From Aliiroseovarius sediminilitoris (GTDB taxonomy: Bacteria > Pseudomonadota > Alphaproteobacteria > Rhodobacterales > Rhodobacteraceae): DNA of 64,000 nt. Positions 45,204 through 53,925 of the stretch are shown here, one piece after another. Position 1 is the stretch's first letter, and every line of letters begins with the position of its first letter. The notes under the pieces are model-generated. The model saw only the letters and a list, made by a program, of their open reading frames with translations, did no database searches and was not told the origin of the DNA. The stretch spans positions 124,001-188,000 of the forward strand of contig NZ_FOJB01000001.1 in NCBI RefSeq assembly GCF_900109955.1. The letters run 5' to 3'. Position numbers and translations under genes: made by a program.

Positions 45204-46511
45204 TCACCGTTTGATGTTGGTGGTTTCTTGCAGCATCTCGTCCACGGTTTGAATGACCTTGGCGTTCGAGCTATAAGCCCGCTGCGTTTGGATAAGGCTG
45301 GTCAACTCACCTGCGACGTCCGTCGTCGACCCTTCGCGCGCGAAGCCAACGACTTCGCCGGTCGGACCATCCCCGGCATCCCACATGAAGAAAGAACCGC
45401 TGTCCGGGGACACCTGATAGGCCTGGTTCGAGATCGAAATCAGTCCGTTCGGGTTTGGAACGTCAACCAATGGCACCTGATAGATCGTGCGTATGAATCC
45501 GGTGTCATAGGTCGCTTGGATATACCCGTGTTCGTCAATCTGAACTGCGGTCAGATTGCCGACTGGCGAGCCGTTCTTGGTAATCGCCACCGGTGCGAAG
45601 CTGTCCGACAATTGGGTCAGGCCGTTCGGATCCCCGATCTTGCCGATGGTCAGCGAAAGCGGCCCGCCAGCGACGGTCAGGTCAAGCGTTCCGTTCACCG
45701 CATTATATCCGCCACCTGACACGACGGCGACAGACGCAAGCGATCCACCATCCGTCCGCGAATCGTCGAAGGTCAGAGTGTATTCGCCAATGGTGGTCCC
45801 GCCCGAGGCGCTATCACTGATGACCATCGTCCATTGATTTGAAGACCCGGTTGCCGGAACGATGGGTGTAAACGAGAAATCGAGCGTCTCGGATGTGCCG
45901 AGGTTGCCAAAATACTCCACTGATAGAGGCCGCACTGTCCCAGCCGATCCGGCCTCGGTTTCGACCGCAGGAAGATTGACACCAAGTTTCATCGTGGTTG
46001 TCGGATCGCCCGCCGTTTGGTTGGCGTTGATCACGACAGGTTCAAGTCCCACGCCCGTATCACGGGGATAGGTCGCCACGTTACCATCTGCATCCGCAGG
46101 CCAGCCCAGGAGCACCAAACCCGTCTCGGTCTTCAGAACACCTTCGGAATCTGTGCGAAACGACCCGGTTGTGGTCATCATCATAGGGCGTTCGCCGGGA
46201 TTGGCTTCGCGATAGACCTCTTGCGTGACGGGCAACATGCCGCGCCCGCTGATCGCGATGTCCATCGGGTTTGATGTCGAAATCAGTGGTCCGTGTTCGT
46301 CGATCAAGCGTTGAGTGGTGGTTCGCACCCCGCCTGCCGAATAGGTGCCTGCACCGGCCAGACCACCAATCACCAGGTTCTGAAAATCAGCCGTGGCGCG
46401 TTTGTATCCAAATGTCGATGAGTTCGCGATATTATCCGAAATCGTAGCCAGTTTGGTTGCGTGAGCATTCAATCCGGCGACGCCGGCACTGAGTGAGGAG
46501 GAAATCGTCAT
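45204..46511 (-). CDS. flgE: Flagellar hook protein FlgE
   Basis: 435 residues. The start is the ATG at 46511 (MTISSSLSAGVAGLNAHATK) with AAAGG upstream; the open frame to 46553 adds an unlikely tail. LATISDNIANSSTFGYKRAT is the N-terminal rod/hook signature, and ELTSLIQTQRAYSSNAKVIQ with VDEMLQETTNIKR is the C-terminal one. Hook-specific middle domains show GNVATYPRDT, VQIDEHGYIQATYDTGF and ISNQAYQVSPDSGSF. It polymerises into the hook. First gene of flgE-K-L-I; a CtrA-like box lies upstream. Confidence 0.94.
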   Translation of the reverse strand: MTISSSLSAGVAGLNAHATKLATISDNIANSSTFGYKRATADFQNLVIGGLAGAGTYSAGGVRTTTQRLIDEHGPLISTSNPMDIAISGRGMLPVTQEVYREANPGERPMMMTTTGSFRTDSEGVLKTETGLVLLGWPADADGNVATYPRDTGVGLEPVVINANQTAGDPTTTMKLGVNLPAVETEAGSAGTVRPLSVEYFGNLGTSETLDFSFTPIVPATGSSNQWTMVISDSASGGTTIGEYTLTFDDSRTDGGSLASVAVVSGGGYNAVNGTLDLTVAGGPLSLTIGKIGDPNGLTQLSDSFAPVAITKNGSPVGNLTAVQIDEHGYIQATYDTGFIRTIYQVPLVDVPNPNGLISISNQAYQVSPDSGSFFMWDAGDGPTGEVVGFAREGSTTDVAGELTSLIQTQRAYSSNAKVIQTVDEMLQETTNIKR

Positions 46512-46569
46512 GGTGCGCCTTTCTGCTGCATCTACCTCTATGTCGATCTCCATCCATAGGGGTCTGACC

Positions 46570-46584
46570 TTAACAGGCGACTAA
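46570..46584 (-). promoter_or_regulatory. Candidate CtrA box upstream of flgE
   Basis: TTAA at 46570-46573 and CTAA at 46581-46584 with a 7-base spacer; read on the minus strand this is TTAG-N7-TTAA, one base from the CtrA consensus TTAA-N7-TTAA. It is 59-73 bases before the flgE start. CtrA controls flagellar genes in Rhodobacteraceae. Confidence 0.4.
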
Positions 46585-46634
46585 CGGTTAAAATTGCAGG
46601 CATTTCCGACGCTGTCTTGATGGCACGGGCCTAG

Positions 46635-47453
46635 CTATTGCCCGGACCGCAATAAGATCAGCTCGATTCGATTGTTGCGGATGGCCATGGCATTCGCGAC
46701 CGCTGGTTCACGATCCGCATGACCCGTGACGCGAGTGATGCGTTCAGGCGCCAAAGCACCATCCTCGAACATCTTGCGCAGTTGGGTTGCGCGCCCAGTC
46801 GATAGATCCCAGGCTGTGTTTTCAATCACGACAACCGGCTGAGTTGCCACATGGCCTTCGATCGCAACGCCATTTTCAACCAAGGTGAACACGCGGGCTA
46901 TCATTCCGGTCAGTTCGGACAAAACCGCAGTGGGTGTGGTTGTATTCGGTTCAAACAGTGGCGCACCATCCAGATCAAACAGTTCGACAAGCAGGCCTTC
47001 ATCGGTGACGCGTGTCACGATATGACGTGCGATTCCGTCGCTGGCCATGCTTTCGCCGCCTCGGGCGAACAACATCTCGTTCAACTCTTCCAATCGTGCG
47101 TTTTCCGTTGCGGCATCGTCCGCCATACCACCTTCGGTCAGGCCTGGATCGCGCGGGACACCACCATTTCCGGTTTGCGACAGGGTTTCTTCGACAAAGA
47201 CGCTGTCGCCGCCGAACGACCCGTCGCCGCCGCCAGACACGCGCGTCACAGGGATGGTCGGATTGAAGTAATCCGCAATCCCTTTACGTTGCTTTTCCGT
47301 TGTTGCGTTCAACAGCCACATCAAAAGAAAGAAAGCCATCATGGCGGTCACAAAATCGGCATAGGCCACTTTCCATGCACCGCCGTGGTGTCCACCACCG
47401 CTGACCTTTTTCACCCTTTTGATGATCACCGGCGCATTTGCGTTTGCGCGCAT
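46635..47453 (-). CDS. motB: Flagellar motor stator protein MotB
   Basis: 272 residues. A basic N-terminus (MRANANAPVIIKRVKK, GGHHGGAWKVAYADF) leads into the single membrane helix FVTAMMAFFLLMWLLN, with the proton-carrying Asp in AYADF, then the plug-like KQRKGIADYFNPT. A low-complexity glycine/acidic linker follows, and the C-terminal OmpA-like peptidoglycan-binding domain has ENTAWDLSTGRATQLRKMFE and RVTGHADREPAVANAMAIRN. MotA is not adjacent. The ribosome site GAGG lies upstream. It shares direction with flgE but is separated by 123 bases with the CtrA-like box. Confidence 0.93.
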   Translation of the reverse strand: MRANANAPVIIKRVKKVSGGGHHGGAWKVAYADFVTAMMAFFLLMWLLNATTEKQRKGIADYFNPTIPVTRVSGGGDGSFGGDSVFVEETLSQTGNGGVPRDPGLTEGGMADDAATENARLEELNEMLFARGGESMASDGIARHIVTRVTDEGLLVELFDLDGAPLFEPNTTTPTAVLSELTGMIARVFTLVENGVAIEGHVATQPVVVIENTAWDLSTGRATQLRKMFEDGALAPERITRVTGHADREPAVANAMAIRNNRIELILLRSGQ

Positions 47454-47558
47454 CTCACCACCTCGTTCTTCACCCGGGATCAGTGATAGCGGGCCGAGGT
47501 TGATACGGGCTTAATCTTTCAAATTGTTGGCAATCTAATACTTCACCTGTGAAATGTC

Positions 47559-47591
47559 GCTTTTCCTTGACTTCATTTCAATCGCAACGAT
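47559..47591 (+). promoter_or_regulatory. Candidate hmgA promoter and operator
   Basis: TTGACT at about 47559-47564 followed after about 16-17 bases by ATACCA-like sequence could be -35/-10. The small palindrome ATCGCAACGAT (47581-47591) overlaps the -10 area and shares the nine bases TCGCAACGA with a palindrome before the FAD monooxygenase gene at 51982-51990. Confidence 0.4.
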
Positions 47592-47647
47592 ACCATTGCG
47601 GGGCAAACAGGATTGACCCTGCGAAGGGTATTGAAACGAGGCTTCAG

Positions 47648-49000
47648 ATGAACCAGCACAGCTCTGGGCGCGACATGACGCGCGCGGTGTCCTCTGTCGG
47701 CACCGAAACACATTACATGCCTGGATGGGCAAATGATTTCGAAACCGAGGCGCTGCCCGGTGCTCTGCCACAAGGCATGAACAGCCCGCAGAAATGCGAA
47801 TACGGCCTGTATGGCGAGCAATTGTCCGGCACAGCTTTCACGGCAAACCCGCCGGAACGAACCTGGACCTATCGCATCCGGCCATCGGTGAAGCACTCGG
47901 CACGCTATACGAAAATTGACGTGGCCTATTGGAAATCCGCGCCCTGTGTTGACCCGGATGTGGTCAGTTTGGGTCAGTATCGCTGGGACCCGGTCCCCAC
48001 CACCCAGGGTCTGAACTGGATCACCGGTATGCGCACGATGACCACGGCGGGGGACGTGAACACTCAGGTGGGTATGGCATCGCATATCTATCTTGTCACA
48101 GAATCCATGGTCGACGACTACTTCTACTCGGCCGACAGCGAACTGCTGGTCGTGCCGCAACAAGGCAAGCTGCGCTTTTATACCGAGCTAGGGATCATCG
48201 ACCTTCAACCTCAAGAAATCGGCATCATCCCACGTGGGCTGGTTTACCGCGTCGAGCTGCTGGACGGCCCGGCGCGCGGTTTCGTCTGCGAAAACTACGG
48301 CCAGAAATTCGAGATGCCGGGCCGTGGTCCCATCGGCGCAAACTGCATGGCCAATCCGCGAGATTTCAAAGCCCCGGTTGCGGCGTTTGAGGATCGCGAA
48401 GTGCCGTCGACCATCACCGTCAAATGGTGCGGCCAGTTCCACAAGACCGAGATCGGGCAGTCGCCGCTGGACGTGGTCGCGTGGCACGGCAACTACACGC
48501 CCTACAAATACGACCTGACCACCTATTGCCCGGTTGGCGCGATCCTGTTTGATCATCCGGACCCTTCGATCTTCACCGTCCTCACCGCACCTTCGGGTCA
48601 GCCGGGCACCGCGAATATCGACTTTGTCTTGTTTCGCGACCGCTGGATGGTGGCGGAAAATACCTTCCGCCCACCGTGGTATCACAAGAACATCATGTCC
48701 GAGCTGATGGGCAACATCTATGGCCAGTATGATGCCAAGCCGCAGGGCTTTGTCCCCGGCGGGGTCAGCCTTCACAACATGATGCTGCCGCACGGGCCGG
48801 ACCGGGATGCGTTTGAGGGCGCGTCGAACTCAAACCTCGGCCCCGAGAAGCTGGAAAACACCATGTCCTTCATGTTCGAAACCCGCTTCCCACAGCACCT
48901 GACCGCCTTCGCCGCGAACGAAGCGCCCTTGCAGGACGATTACATCGACTGCTGGGACAGCCTTGAGAAGAAATTCGACGGGACGGCGGGCAAAAAATGA
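47648..49000 (+). CDS. hmgA: Homogentisate 1,2-dioxygenase
   Basis: A 450-residue Fe(II) ring-cleaving enzyme turning homogentisate into 4-maleylacetoacetate. The start is the ATG at 47648 with GAGG seven bases upstream; an ATG at 47675 is the alternative. Motifs: [58 protein letters not shown]-like [12 protein letters not shown], and the iron-site region [20 protein letters not shown] with [10 protein letters not shown]. Length and order match the family fully. It is the first gene of hmgA-maiA-fahA, overlapping maiA by four bases. Confidence 0.97.
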   Translation: MNQHSSGRDMTRAVSSVGTETHYMPGWANDFETEALPGALPQGMNSPQKCEYGLYGEQLSGTAFTANPPERTWTYRIRPSVKHSARYTKIDVAYWKSAPCVDPDVVSLGQYRWDPVPTTQGLNWITGMRTMTTAGDVNTQVGMASHIYLVTESMVDDYFYSADSELLVVPQQGKLRFYTELGIIDLQPQEIGIIPRGLVYRVELLDGPARGFVCENYGQKFEMPGRGPIGANCMANPRDFKAPVAAFEDREVPSTITVKWCGQFHKTEIGQSPLDVVAWHGNYTPYKYDLTTYCPVGAILFDHPDPSIFTVLTAPSGQPGTANIDFVLFRDRWMVAENTFRPPWYHKNIMSELMGNIYGQYDAKPQGFVPGGVSLHNMMLPHGPDRDAFEGASNSNLGPEKLENTMSFMFETRFPQHLTAFAANEAPLQDDYIDCWDSLEKKFDGTAGKK

Positions 49001-49638
49001 TGACGCTGTACGGATACTGGCGGTCCACGGCGGCCTATCGGGTTCGCATTGCGCTGAACCTTAAAGGGATCAGTGCGAAACAGGTGTCCGTGCATCTGGT
49101 GAAGGATGGCGGGCAGCAGCATACGCCAACGTATGTTCTGAAGAACCCGACGCATTTGGTGCCGGCACTGGAGCTGGCGGACGGCACGGTTCTGACCCAG
49201 TCTCTGGCGATCATCGACTATCTTGAGGCGTTGCAACCGGACCCGGCCCTTCTGCCCTCAAACCCGGTGGCGCGCGCCAAAGTGCTTGCCGCTGCGCATG
49301 TCGTCGCGATGGACATTCACCCGGTGAACAACCTGCGTGTCGTGTCCCATCTGACGGATGCGTTTGGCGCGGATGCCGAGGCCAAGCGCCAGTGGATGTG
49401 CCATTGGATGGACAAGGGCTTTGCCGCGCTGGAACAGATGGTGGCGAAAGACAGCAGGTTTGCCTTTGGTGACACGCCGTCACTGGCGGATATCTGCCTT
49501 GTCGCGCAATATTACAATGCACGGCGCTGGGGGCTGGATCTGGCACCCTATCCGCGCCTGACCGAAATCGAAGAAACCTGTCTGGCCCTGCCCGCCTTTG
49601 CCGCCGCAAAGCCCGAGGCACAGCCGGACGCCGAATGA
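48997..49638 (+). CDS. maiA: Maleylacetoacetate isomerase (zeta-class GST)
   Basis: 213 residues with the GST fold. The N-terminal thioredoxin-like domain has [20 protein letters not shown] (glutathione-site Ser), [14 protein letters not shown] and [14 protein letters not shown]; the C-terminal helical domain has [15 protein letters not shown] and [14 protein letters not shown]. It converts 4-maleylacetoacetate to 4-fumarylacetoacetate using glutathione. Start ATG at 48997 or the next codon at 49000. It overlaps hmgA, and fahA begins eight bases after its stop, so the three genes are one transcript. Confidence 0.95.
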   Translation: MMTLYGYWRSTAAYRVRIALNLKGISAKQVSVHLVKDGGQQHTPTYVLKNPTHLVPALELADGTVLTQSLAIIDYLEALQPDPALLPSNPVARAKVLAAAHVVAMDIHPVNNLRVVSHLTDAFGADAEAKRQWMCHWMDKGFAALEQMVAKDSRFAFGDTPSLADICLVAQYYNARRWGLDLAPYPRLTEIEETCLALPAFAAAKPEAQPDAE

Positions 49639-49645
49639 GGATCAC

Positions 49646-50902
49646 ATGAGCAAACTAAAGAAATCATGGGTCGACAGCGCGAACTCCGCCGAGACACCCT
49701 TTCCCCTCAACAACCTGCCCTATGGCGTCTTCTCGGTTGATGACGAACCACGTTGCGGCGTTGCGATCGGCGATATGATCCTCGATATGCAAGCTGCCGA
49801 AGAAGCCGGTCTGATCGAAATTTCGGACGAGCCGGTTTTCGACGTGCCATTCTGGAACGAGTTGATGGAGCTGGGGCCGGACGCATGGGCTGCACTGCGG
49901 ACGCGTTTGGAACAACTGTTGCGCGAAGGTTCATCCGAGCGTGCGACGGTTGAGCCGCTGCTGGTCAAACAGGCTGATGCCGACCTGCACATGCCGTTCC
50001 TCGTGTCTGAATACACCGACTTCTATGCCGGTCGCCAGCACGCCGCCAACATGGGGGCGATCCTGCGCGGATCACCCGATCTGCCCGCCAACTGGCTGCA
50101 TATTCCGATTGGCTATAACGGTCGGGCATCCTCGGTCGTGATTTCCGGCACACCGATCCACCGCCCCAACGGCCAGCGCAAAGCGCCCGACGCCGAAATG
50201 CCAGGCTTCGGCCCCTCGATGCGTCTGGATATCGAACTTGAGATGGGCGCCATCGTCGGCAAAGCCTCCGACTTTGGCCAGCCGATCACGGTGGACGAGG
50301 CCGACGACATGATCTTCGGCTACGTGCTTCTGAACGATTGGTCCGCGCGCGACATCCAGGGCTGGGAATACCAGCCGTTGGGTCCGTTCCAGGGCAAGGC
50401 CTTCGGCACCTCGATCAGCCCCTGGATCGTGACCGCCGCCGCTCTGGAAGATTTCCGCGCTCCGACACCCGAGCGTGAGAAGGAACTTCTGCCTTACCTC
50501 GAAGGCTCGAAGGACGGGCTGTATGACATTGACCTTCAGGTGCTGATGCAGCCCGAAGGCGCGGCAAAAGCCAGCGTGATTGGTGAAACCAACTATACCC
50601 GCATGTATTACTCCGCCGCCGAACAACTTTGCCACCATGCGATTGGTGGCTGCGGGATGAATGTGGGTGATCTGCTAGGGTCGGGTACGATTTCAGGGCC
50701 GACAAAATCGGAATACGGATCGCTGATGGAGATGAGCTGGGCAGGCCGCGAACCTTTCACACTCGACACTGGCGAAAGCCGGACATTCATCGAGGACGGC
50801 GACACCCTGACCCTGCGCGGGGCCGCGAAGGGCGACGGGTTCCAGATCGGGTTCGGCGATTGTGTCGGGAAGATCCTGCCCGCGGTGACGTGGCCGACTT
50901 GA
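49646..50902 (+). CDS. fahA: Fumarylacetoacetase
   Basis: A 418-residue hydrolase giving fumarate and acetoacetate. The start is the ATG at 49646 (MSKLKKSWVDSANSAETPFP) with GAGG upstream. The N-terminal SH3-like domain is followed by the catalytic domain: SEYTDFYAGRQHAANMGAIL, PIGYNGRASSVVISGTPIHR, LDIELEMGAIVGK with the metal-binding Glu pair, LNDWSARDIQGWEYQPLGPF and KAFGTSISPWIV. The late GCGMNVGDLLGSGTISGP is also conserved. Last step of the tyrosine/homogentisate route. Confidence 0.97.
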   Translation: MSKLKKSWVDSANSAETPFPLNNLPYGVFSVDDEPRCGVAIGDMILDMQAAEEAGLIEISDEPVFDVPFWNELMELGPDAWAALRTRLEQLLREGSSERATVEPLLVKQADADLHMPFLVSEYTDFYAGRQHAANMGAILRGSPDLPANWLHIPIGYNGRASSVVISGTPIHRPNGQRKAPDAEMPGFGPSMRLDIELEMGAIVGKASDFGQPITVDEADDMIFGYVLLNDWSARDIQGWEYQPLGPFQGKAFGTSISPWIVTAAALEDFRAPTPEREKELLPYLEGSKDGLYDIDLQVLMQPEGAAKASVIGETNYTRMYYSAAEQLCHHAIGGCGMNVGDLLGSGTISGPTKSEYGSLMEMSWAGREPFTLDTGESRTFIEDGDTLTLRGAAKGDGFQIGFGDCVGKILPAVTWPT

Positions 50903-50975
50903 CAGACCCAAGGGCGTGCCCACCGCGCCCACCCATTTTCAACTGAAACGACAACGCGCAACGAGGACAGACCCC

Positions 50976-51926
50976 ATGGCAAAAGCATTCGCATCGCAAG
51001 GCGACATGACCGAGAAGAACATCAGCTTCACCGAAGTGGGCGACGGGCTGTATGCCTTTACTGCCGAAGGCGACCCGAATTCCGGCGTCATCATTGGCGA
51101 TGACAGCGTGATGATCGTCGAGGCTCAGGCCACGCCCCGCCTGGCGGGCAAGGTTATTGAATGTGTGCGCTCTGTGACGGACAAGCCGATCAGCCACGTT
51201 GTGCTGACCCACTATCACGCGGTGCGCGTGTTGGGGGCCTCGGCCTATGGCGCGGATCAGATCATCATGGGCGATGCGGCCCGTGCGATGGTGGTCGAGC
51301 GTGGCCAGGAAGATTGGGACAGCGAATTCCAGCGCTTCCCGCGCCTGTTTGAAGGGCATGAAAGCATCCCTGGACTGACCTATCCGACCACCACCTTTTC
51401 CGATGACATGACCGTCTATCTGGGCAATCGCCGCATCGACCTGATGCACCTTGGGCGCGCCCACACGGCAGGTGACATCGTGATCCATGTGCCGGATCAA
51501 AACGTGATGTTCACCGGCGATATCGTCGAATATCACTCGGCCTGCTATTGCGGTGACGGGCATTTCAGCGATTGGGGCGACACGCTGGACAACATCGCCG
51601 CGTTCGATGTGGACGCCATTGCGCCGGGTCGTGGCGACGCACTTTTGGGCAAAGAGATGGTGCACGCCGCCATCGAGAACACGCGCGACTTCGTGGAAAG
51701 CACCTATCGCCCAGTTGCCAGAGTTGCTGCTCGTGGTGGATCGCTGAAAGAGGCATGGGATGCCTGTCGCGCCGAATGTGACCCGAAATTTGCCGATTAC
51801 GCGATTTACGAGCACTGCCTGCCCTTCAACGTCGCCCGCGCCTATGACGAAGCGCGCGGCATCGACACACCCCGCATCTGGACCGCCCAGCGCGATATCG
51901 AGATGTGGGAAGCCCTGCAAGGCTAA
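50976..51926 (+). CDS. MBL-fold protein with altered metal motif
   Basis: 316 residues; start ATG at 50976 with GAGGA upstream. The metallo-beta-lactamase fold is visible: SGVIIGDDSVMIVEAQATPR, then LTHYHAVRVLGASAYGAD, where the usual HxHxDH reads H-Y-H-A-V-R, so the Asp and third His of metal site two are lost. Later ligands appear kept: LGRAHTAGDIVIHVPDQNV and FTGDIVEYHSACYCGDGHF. C-terminal helices hold the rest. It follows fahA by 73 bases and precedes the FAD monooxygenase. A hydrolase or a one-metal oxidoreductase/lactonase of aromatic catabolism is possible; the substrate is unknown. Confidence 0.85.
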   Translation: MAKAFASQGDMTEKNISFTEVGDGLYAFTAEGDPNSGVIIGDDSVMIVEAQATPRLAGKVIECVRSVTDKPISHVVLTHYHAVRVLGASAYGADQIIMGDAARAMVVERGQEDWDSEFQRFPRLFEGHESIPGLTYPTTTFSDDMTVYLGNRRIDLMHLGRAHTAGDIVIHVPDQNVMFTGDIVEYHSACYCGDGHFSDWGDTLDNIAAFDVDAIAPGRGDALLGKEMVHAAIENTRDFVESTYRPVARVAARGGSLKEAWDACRAECDPKFADYAIYEHCLPFNVARAYDEARGIDTPRIWTAQRDIEMWEALQG

Positions 51927-51980
51927 TACCTGACGGGGTGCGATGACGGCATATCAGCGCATCCCGACCAGATTCGTAGC

Positions 51981-51993
51981 TTTCGCAACGAAA
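51981..51993 (+). promoter_or_regulatory. Candidate operator before the FAD monooxygenase
   Basis: The palindrome TTTCGCAACGAAA (stem TTTCG/CGAAA, centre CAA) lies 49 bases before the start codon. Its core TCGCAACGA is identical to that of the palindrome 57 bases before hmgA. An IclR-type regulator of homogentisate genes would be a candidate binder; none is in the window. Confidence 0.4.
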
Positions 51994-52041
51994 TGCGTTA
52001 AAATGCGTATCGGCGACCATCGCCAGCCGGAGGAGAACCGC

Positions 52042-53652
52042 ATGAACAAGATTTTCGAAGTCCCGCTTTATCCCTATGACCGCAGCCCGGATCAGGATGC
52101 CGCCGCCCCCGTGCGCCACCCCGTCGTGATCGTCGGTGCCGGACCCATCGGACTTGGCATGGGGATCGACCTGGCGCAGCAAGGCGTCAAGGTTGTTATC
52201 GTGGATGACAACGACAAGGTCAGCTTCGGCTCGCGCGCAATCTGTTTTGCGAAACGGCCACTGGAAATCCTCGACCGATTGGGCTGTGGACAGGCGATGG
52301 TCGATAAGGGAGTTGAATGGGATGTGGGCAAGGTCTTCTTCGACGACCGCGAGGTCTACAAGTTTGAACTGTTGCCCGAAGAAGGCCATCAACGACCCGC
52401 CTTCATCAATTTGCAGCAGTATTACTTCGAAGAATATCTGGTGAACCGGGTTCGCGAGTTGGAAGCCGAAGGTGCTCCGATCGAGATTCGTGGCGCCAAC
52501 AAAGTCACGGCCATTGGCACCCATCCCGATCATGCCACACTGGAAATCGACACACCTGAAGGGTCATACAACATCGAAGCCGACTGGCTGATCGCCTGCG
52601 ACGGCGCGGGCTCGCCCACCCGACAGATGTTGGGGCTGGATTTCGTCGGTCGTGTGTTCGAGGACAACTTCCTGATTGCCGACGTGATCATGGAGGCCGA
52701 CTTTCCCACCGAGCGCTGGTTCTGGTTCGATCCGCCCTTCAACCGCGGTCAGTCTGCTTTGTTGCACAAGCAGCCGGATGGCGTGTGGCGCATCGACCTG
52801 CAACTTGGCTGGGACATCGACAAGGAAGAAGAAAAAAAGCCCGAGAACGTGATTCCGCGTCTGAAGGCCATGCTGGGTGACGATGTGGAGTTTGAGCTTG
52901 AGTGGGTCTCGATCTACACGTTCCAGTGCCGCCGGATGGAAAAATTTCGCTATGGTCGTGTGCTGTTTGCCGGGGACGCCGCGCACCAGGTATCGCCCTT
53001 CGGAGCGCGCGGGGCAAACTCGGGCCTGCAAGACACCGACAACCTTGGCTGGAAGCTGAAACTGGTGATTGACGGCAAAGCGGACGAGAAACTTCTGGAC
53101 AGCTATGACATCGAACGCATTCACGGCGCAGATGAGAATATTCTGAACTCAACTCGCTCAACCGATTTCATCACGCCTAAATCCGAGATGAGCCGCCTGT
53201 TGCGCGATGCCGTTCTTGATCTGGCCGAACATTACGAATTTGCGCGTCCACTGGTTAACTCGGGCCGGCTGTCGGTGCCCTGCACCTATGATGGCTCTCC
53301 ACTGAACTCAGCCGACGCGCTGGACGGACCGATCAAAACACGGCCCGGTTCGTCCTGTCCCGACGTGCCGTTGGGGGATGAGTTTCTTTTGCCAAAACTG
53401 GGCAATAAATTCACGCTTCTTACCATCGACGCCGACGCGCCGGATATGATTGAAGAGGACGGGATCAAGGTGACGCGACTGGCACTGTCGGTAAAAGACG
53501 ACCGAACCGGTGCTCTCAAGGAACGCTATCTGGGCCATGCGCCCAGCGCGGTCTATCTTATCCGGCCTGACCAGCACGTCGCAGCCCGCCGCCCCAGCTT
53601 TGATGAAAATCTGTTCCGCGCCGCCATCCGTCGCGCGACGGGGAAGGAGTAA
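52042..53652 (+). CDS. FAD-dependent aromatic-ring monooxygenase (MhpA/PheA-type)
   Basis: A 536-residue class A flavin monooxygenase. The start is the ATG at 52042 with GGAGGAG upstream. FAD motifs in order: VVIVGAGPIGLGMGIDLAQQ (GxGxxG), LIACDGAGSPTRQMLG (DG motif) and RVLFAGDAAHQVSPFGARGA (GD motif), then ANSGLQDTDNLGWKLKLVID. The C-terminal thioredoxin-like dimerisation part is shortened (FTLLTIDADAPDM, AVYLIRPDQHVAARRP). The family hydroxylates phenols such as 3-(3-hydroxyphenyl)propionate. Beside homogentisate genes it might form or modify a hydroxylated phenylacetate, an inference. DUF2783 follows after five bases. Confidence 0.87.
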   Translation: MNKIFEVPLYPYDRSPDQDAAAPVRHPVVIVGAGPIGLGMGIDLAQQGVKVVIVDDNDKVSFGSRAICFAKRPLEILDRLGCGQAMVDKGVEWDVGKVFFDDREVYKFELLPEEGHQRPAFINLQQYYFEEYLVNRVRELEAEGAPIEIRGANKVTAIGTHPDHATLEIDTPEGSYNIEADWLIACDGAGSPTRQMLGLDFVGRVFEDNFLIADVIMEADFPTERWFWFDPPFNRGQSALLHKQPDGVWRIDLQLGWDIDKEEEKKPENVIPRLKAMLGDDVEFELEWVSIYTFQCRRMEKFRYGRVLFAGDAAHQVSPFGARGANSGLQDTDNLGWKLKLVIDGKADEKLLDSYDIERIHGADENILNSTRSTDFITPKSEMSRLLRDAVLDLAEHYEFARPLVNSGRLSVPCTYDGSPLNSADALDGPIKTRPGSSCPDVPLGDEFLLPKLGNKFTLLTIDADAPDMIEEDGIKVTRLALSVKDDRTGALKERYLGHAPSAVYLIRPDQHVAARRPSFDENLFRAAIRRATGKE

Positions 53653-53657
53653 TCGCC

Positions 53658-53852
53658 ATGACCGACCTTATCCTGACACCAAACATCAACCGCGCCGATG
53701 ACTTTTATGCCGAACTGCTGGCCGCACATGAGGGTTTGTCTAAAGACGATAGTGACGCTTTGAACGCTCGTTTGATTCTGATCCTTGCCAACCACATCGG
53801 TGATCGCGAGGTGTTGAGCCAGGCTGTGAAAGCCGCAGGTCTGCCGGATTAG
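53658..53852 (+). CDS. DUF2783 small protein
   Basis: 64 residues with GGAAGGAG upstream, starting five bases after the FAD monooxygenase stop. The sequence (LTPNINRADDFYAELLAAHE, LNARLILILANHIGDREVLS) matches DUF2783, a small helical family of unknown function. Tight spacing suggests it works with the monooxygenase, perhaps as an accessory subunit, but nothing in the sequence shows this directly. Confidence 0.82.
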   Translation: MTDLILTPNINRADDFYAELLAAHEGLSKDDSDALNARLILILANHIGDREVLSQAVKAAGLPD

Positions 53853-53873
53853 GGCTATCGAACATAAGAACGA

Positions 53874-53908
53874 AAAAGCCCGCGGCACCGACCGCGGGCT
53901 TTTGTTTT
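53874..53908. terminator. Bidirectional rho-independent terminator
   Basis: A 12-base stem AAAAGCCCGCGG / CCGCGGGCTTTT with a 6-base loop, T-rich on both strands. It ends the DUF2783 transcript and, in reverse, the peroxiredoxin transcript. Confidence 0.92.
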
Positions 53909-53925
53909 GGGCTGACAAGCTGATG

